In this document: piece after piece, positions 1-64,000 of the stretch
Numbering within the stretch: position 1 is the stretch's first letter
Layout: every line of letters starts with the position of its first letter
Source of the DNA: Molossus alvarezi
Lineage: Eukaryota > Chordata > Mammalia > Chiroptera > Molossidae
Assembly (NCBI GenBank): GCA_037176705.1
Contig: CM073887.1
Location: 44,454,001-44,518,000, forward strand
Direction of reading: 5' to 3'
Length of the DNA stretch: 64,000 nucleotides
Translations under genes and position numbers: made by a program
The notes under the pieces: model-generated
What the model saw: only the letters and a program-made list of their open reading frames with translations
Database searches by the model: none
What the model was told of the DNA's origin: nothing

Positions 1-165
1 AGCCCTGGTTGGTCGTGTGGGTGGCAGCCACTCGATATGTCCCTTTTACATCAATGTTTCTCTCTCTCTCTCTTCCTCTCTCTCCCTCCCACTCTGTCTG
101 AACAAAAAGAAAATGGAAAAATGTCCTCGGGTAAGGATTAAAAAACAAAACAAAACAAAAAAAAC
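1..165 (+). mobile_element. Ves SINE, 3' part, cut by window edge
   Basis: Starts in the middle of the element (GGTGGCAGCCACTCGAT), then TC-rich tract, the 3' hallmark TCCTCGGGTAAGGATTAAAAA and an A-rich tail. The tRNA-like head is off-window. Confidence 0.85.
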
Positions 166-1117
166 ACACGTTTAAGATCACATCATATTTAAAAACAACA
201 TATGTAACTTTGGAGACCATCAGCAAGCTGGGGCTGAAGCAGCATATTCACTGGGCCTTGGGATCACACACAGGTTTTCAGGGGTGATTGAAGTTTCATT
301 CTTGCAGATTAAAAAGGGTTCTGATGTGTGGTTGAGGACTGGAGAAACTCACCATGTGAAAACTGATCTGGGTGCAGCTCCACTGTGAATGAAGGCCTAA
401 AAAATGTGTTTTTGGCCACCAACATTGAGCTAAAGTCTGTGCAAATAGAAGGGAGTAGAAAGGTCACTGGGCTTTGGGAAGACCAAAATCTGGGCTTCAG
501 TTGTTGAGATTGGCAATGTAACTAGTCACATATAGGTAGCCAGAGAGAGAGGAAAAAAACAAGCACTCACGTAAGTCATAAAATACAAACTGCCAGTGCA
601 CTTACAAACTGACATATACAGGTGCAAAACTGTCACTAGGAGGCAAGGCAACAAACACCCCAAGTGGGAAGTTTAGAAATGCAAGCTGAAATAAATTAAA
701 ACGCAATTCCATTTAAAATCCTTAAAGAGCCTAAATTATAAAACATGAAATCCAAAAAATGAAAGAAAAAAAAAACTTTTAAAAGATCACAAAAAAGTGT
801 GCACACTGTAGAAAGTAGTACATGTAAAAGATATAAACAAATCATCTGTGATGTCCCACCAACTAGCATTAACCACTACCAGTATTTCCAGTGTATATCC
901 TTCCTACTTTTTGTCTGTATAGATTTTTGTACAAATATGGGATCATGGTCCAGACTTTGATAACTTTTATGTTAATATGTGAACATTTTCTTACAAGTCT
1001 TTTATAGTCTTTCAAGCTATACAACATTGCACATGGATGTGTTATAGTTTATTTAAAGAATCTGCTATTTTATAGCTATTTGCAGCTTGCTGTAGTAATC
1101 ATCTTTACATTTTATTA

Positions 1118-1364
1118 TTTATTTATTTATTTTTAATCCTCACCCGACACTTTTCCATATTTTGTTCAGATAGAGTGGGAGGGAGAGAGAGAGAGAGAGA
1201 AACATCGACGTGAAAAGGACACATGGAGTGGTTGCCACCCGCACGACCCAACCCAGGGCCAGGGACAAACTGCAACCGAGATACATGCCCTTAGTGGGAA
1301 CCGAACCCGGGTCTCTCTGGACTGCAGGCCTATGCTCTAACCGCTGAGCAAAACCGGCCAGGGC
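1118..1364 (-). mobile_element. Ves SINE (type A), antisense
   Basis: Reads from the T-rich tail and TCCTCACCCGA to the head complement GCCGGTTTTGCTCAGCGG. Near full length with tRNA-like box A and box B remnants. Type A here means the copies that end in TGTCCTCGGGTGAGGATTAAA. Confidence 0.88.
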
Positions 1365-1799
1365 ACGTTTTATTTTTTAAAAATACCTTTGTTTTCTCTG
1401 AGAAAAGTAAAAATATAAAGACTACATAAAAACACTAAGAAGAAAACAAAGAACACGAGTCTTATGATGCAGAAATACACTTTATGTGTATGTAACTCTG
1501 TATGTGTATAATAGCCATCATATTATACATATTGTTTTGTAACCTCTTTTTTTCATTTAACATTGTGACGTTTTCAATGGGAAATTAAGATTTATATCAT
1601 CTATAGGGTGCTTAGTTCATTATAAGGTTGTACTATAATAATTGTCATTGTCATTGTAAGACACTAACGTGTTTTTATTTCACTATTTTGAACAAGGTTA
1701 TCAGTGTTTTGACATTGTTATAATATTATAAATATGTTAAGGTTTTGTTCTTTTTTTTAAAGGTTTTGTACTTAATACACTATTTTTGTTTTTCAACAG

Positions 1800-63938
<62,139 letters not shown>

Positions 63939-64000
63939 GTGAGTCCCAGTTTCATTTACAAGTAGTGGAAGTGTGGTGGATTTTGAGGATTGGGGATATT

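Larger units (their letters stand above)
1..1799 (+). other. Intron sequence upstream of exon 1 in window
   Basis: Holds the 3' part of a Ves SINE at its left edge and an antisense Ves copy at 1118-1364. Bases 170-1100 and 1370-1780 are AT-rich with no repeat or gene that I recognise. Confidence 0.85.

Overview
The window is mammalian nuclear DNA, almost certainly from a bat of the Yangochiroptera. It holds about 40 copies of tRNA-derived SINEs of the Ves type, several L1 insertions with target-site duplications, and a vertebrate kinesin gene with GT-AG introns. No bacterial, phage or CRISPR structure is present, and I see no novel system. The genus cannot be fixed from the sequence alone.

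The only gene is KIF13B (GAKIN), a kinesin-3 motor, on the + strand and running off both ends. Eighteen coding exons were placed from 1800 to 63938. Their lengths sum to 2451 nt (817 codons) with all 17 exon junctions in phase and no stop. They cover most of the motor domain (P-loop, switch I, switch II, loop 12, neck), coiled coil, the FHA domain, a lysine-rich and acidic linker, the stalk that binds MAGUK proteins, and the start of the KIF1B-like region. The first exon(s), with the start codon, and the C-terminal half, with the CAP-Gly domain, lie outside the window.

Roughly 96% of the window is intron. Long introns lie at 1861-5692, 17833-25411, 27670-36970, 37106-46201 and 46333-53934, and each is full of mobile elements. 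The two largest elements are antisense 5'-truncated L1 copies. One (29965-33743) has a perfect 16-bp target-site duplication. The other (about 46837-50408) is fused at its 5' end to a complete U6 snRNA copy and is interrupted by a later SINE. The U6-L1 chimera is the most interesting structure here.

Older layers are L2, MIR, ancient L1 3' ends, MER5A and other hAT remnants, a Tigger-like end, a small mariner-type MITE, LTR fragments and a tRNA-Ile pseudogene. The insertion order can be read at several places: SINE in L1, SINE in SINE tail, L1 in ancient L1, SINE in hAT element.
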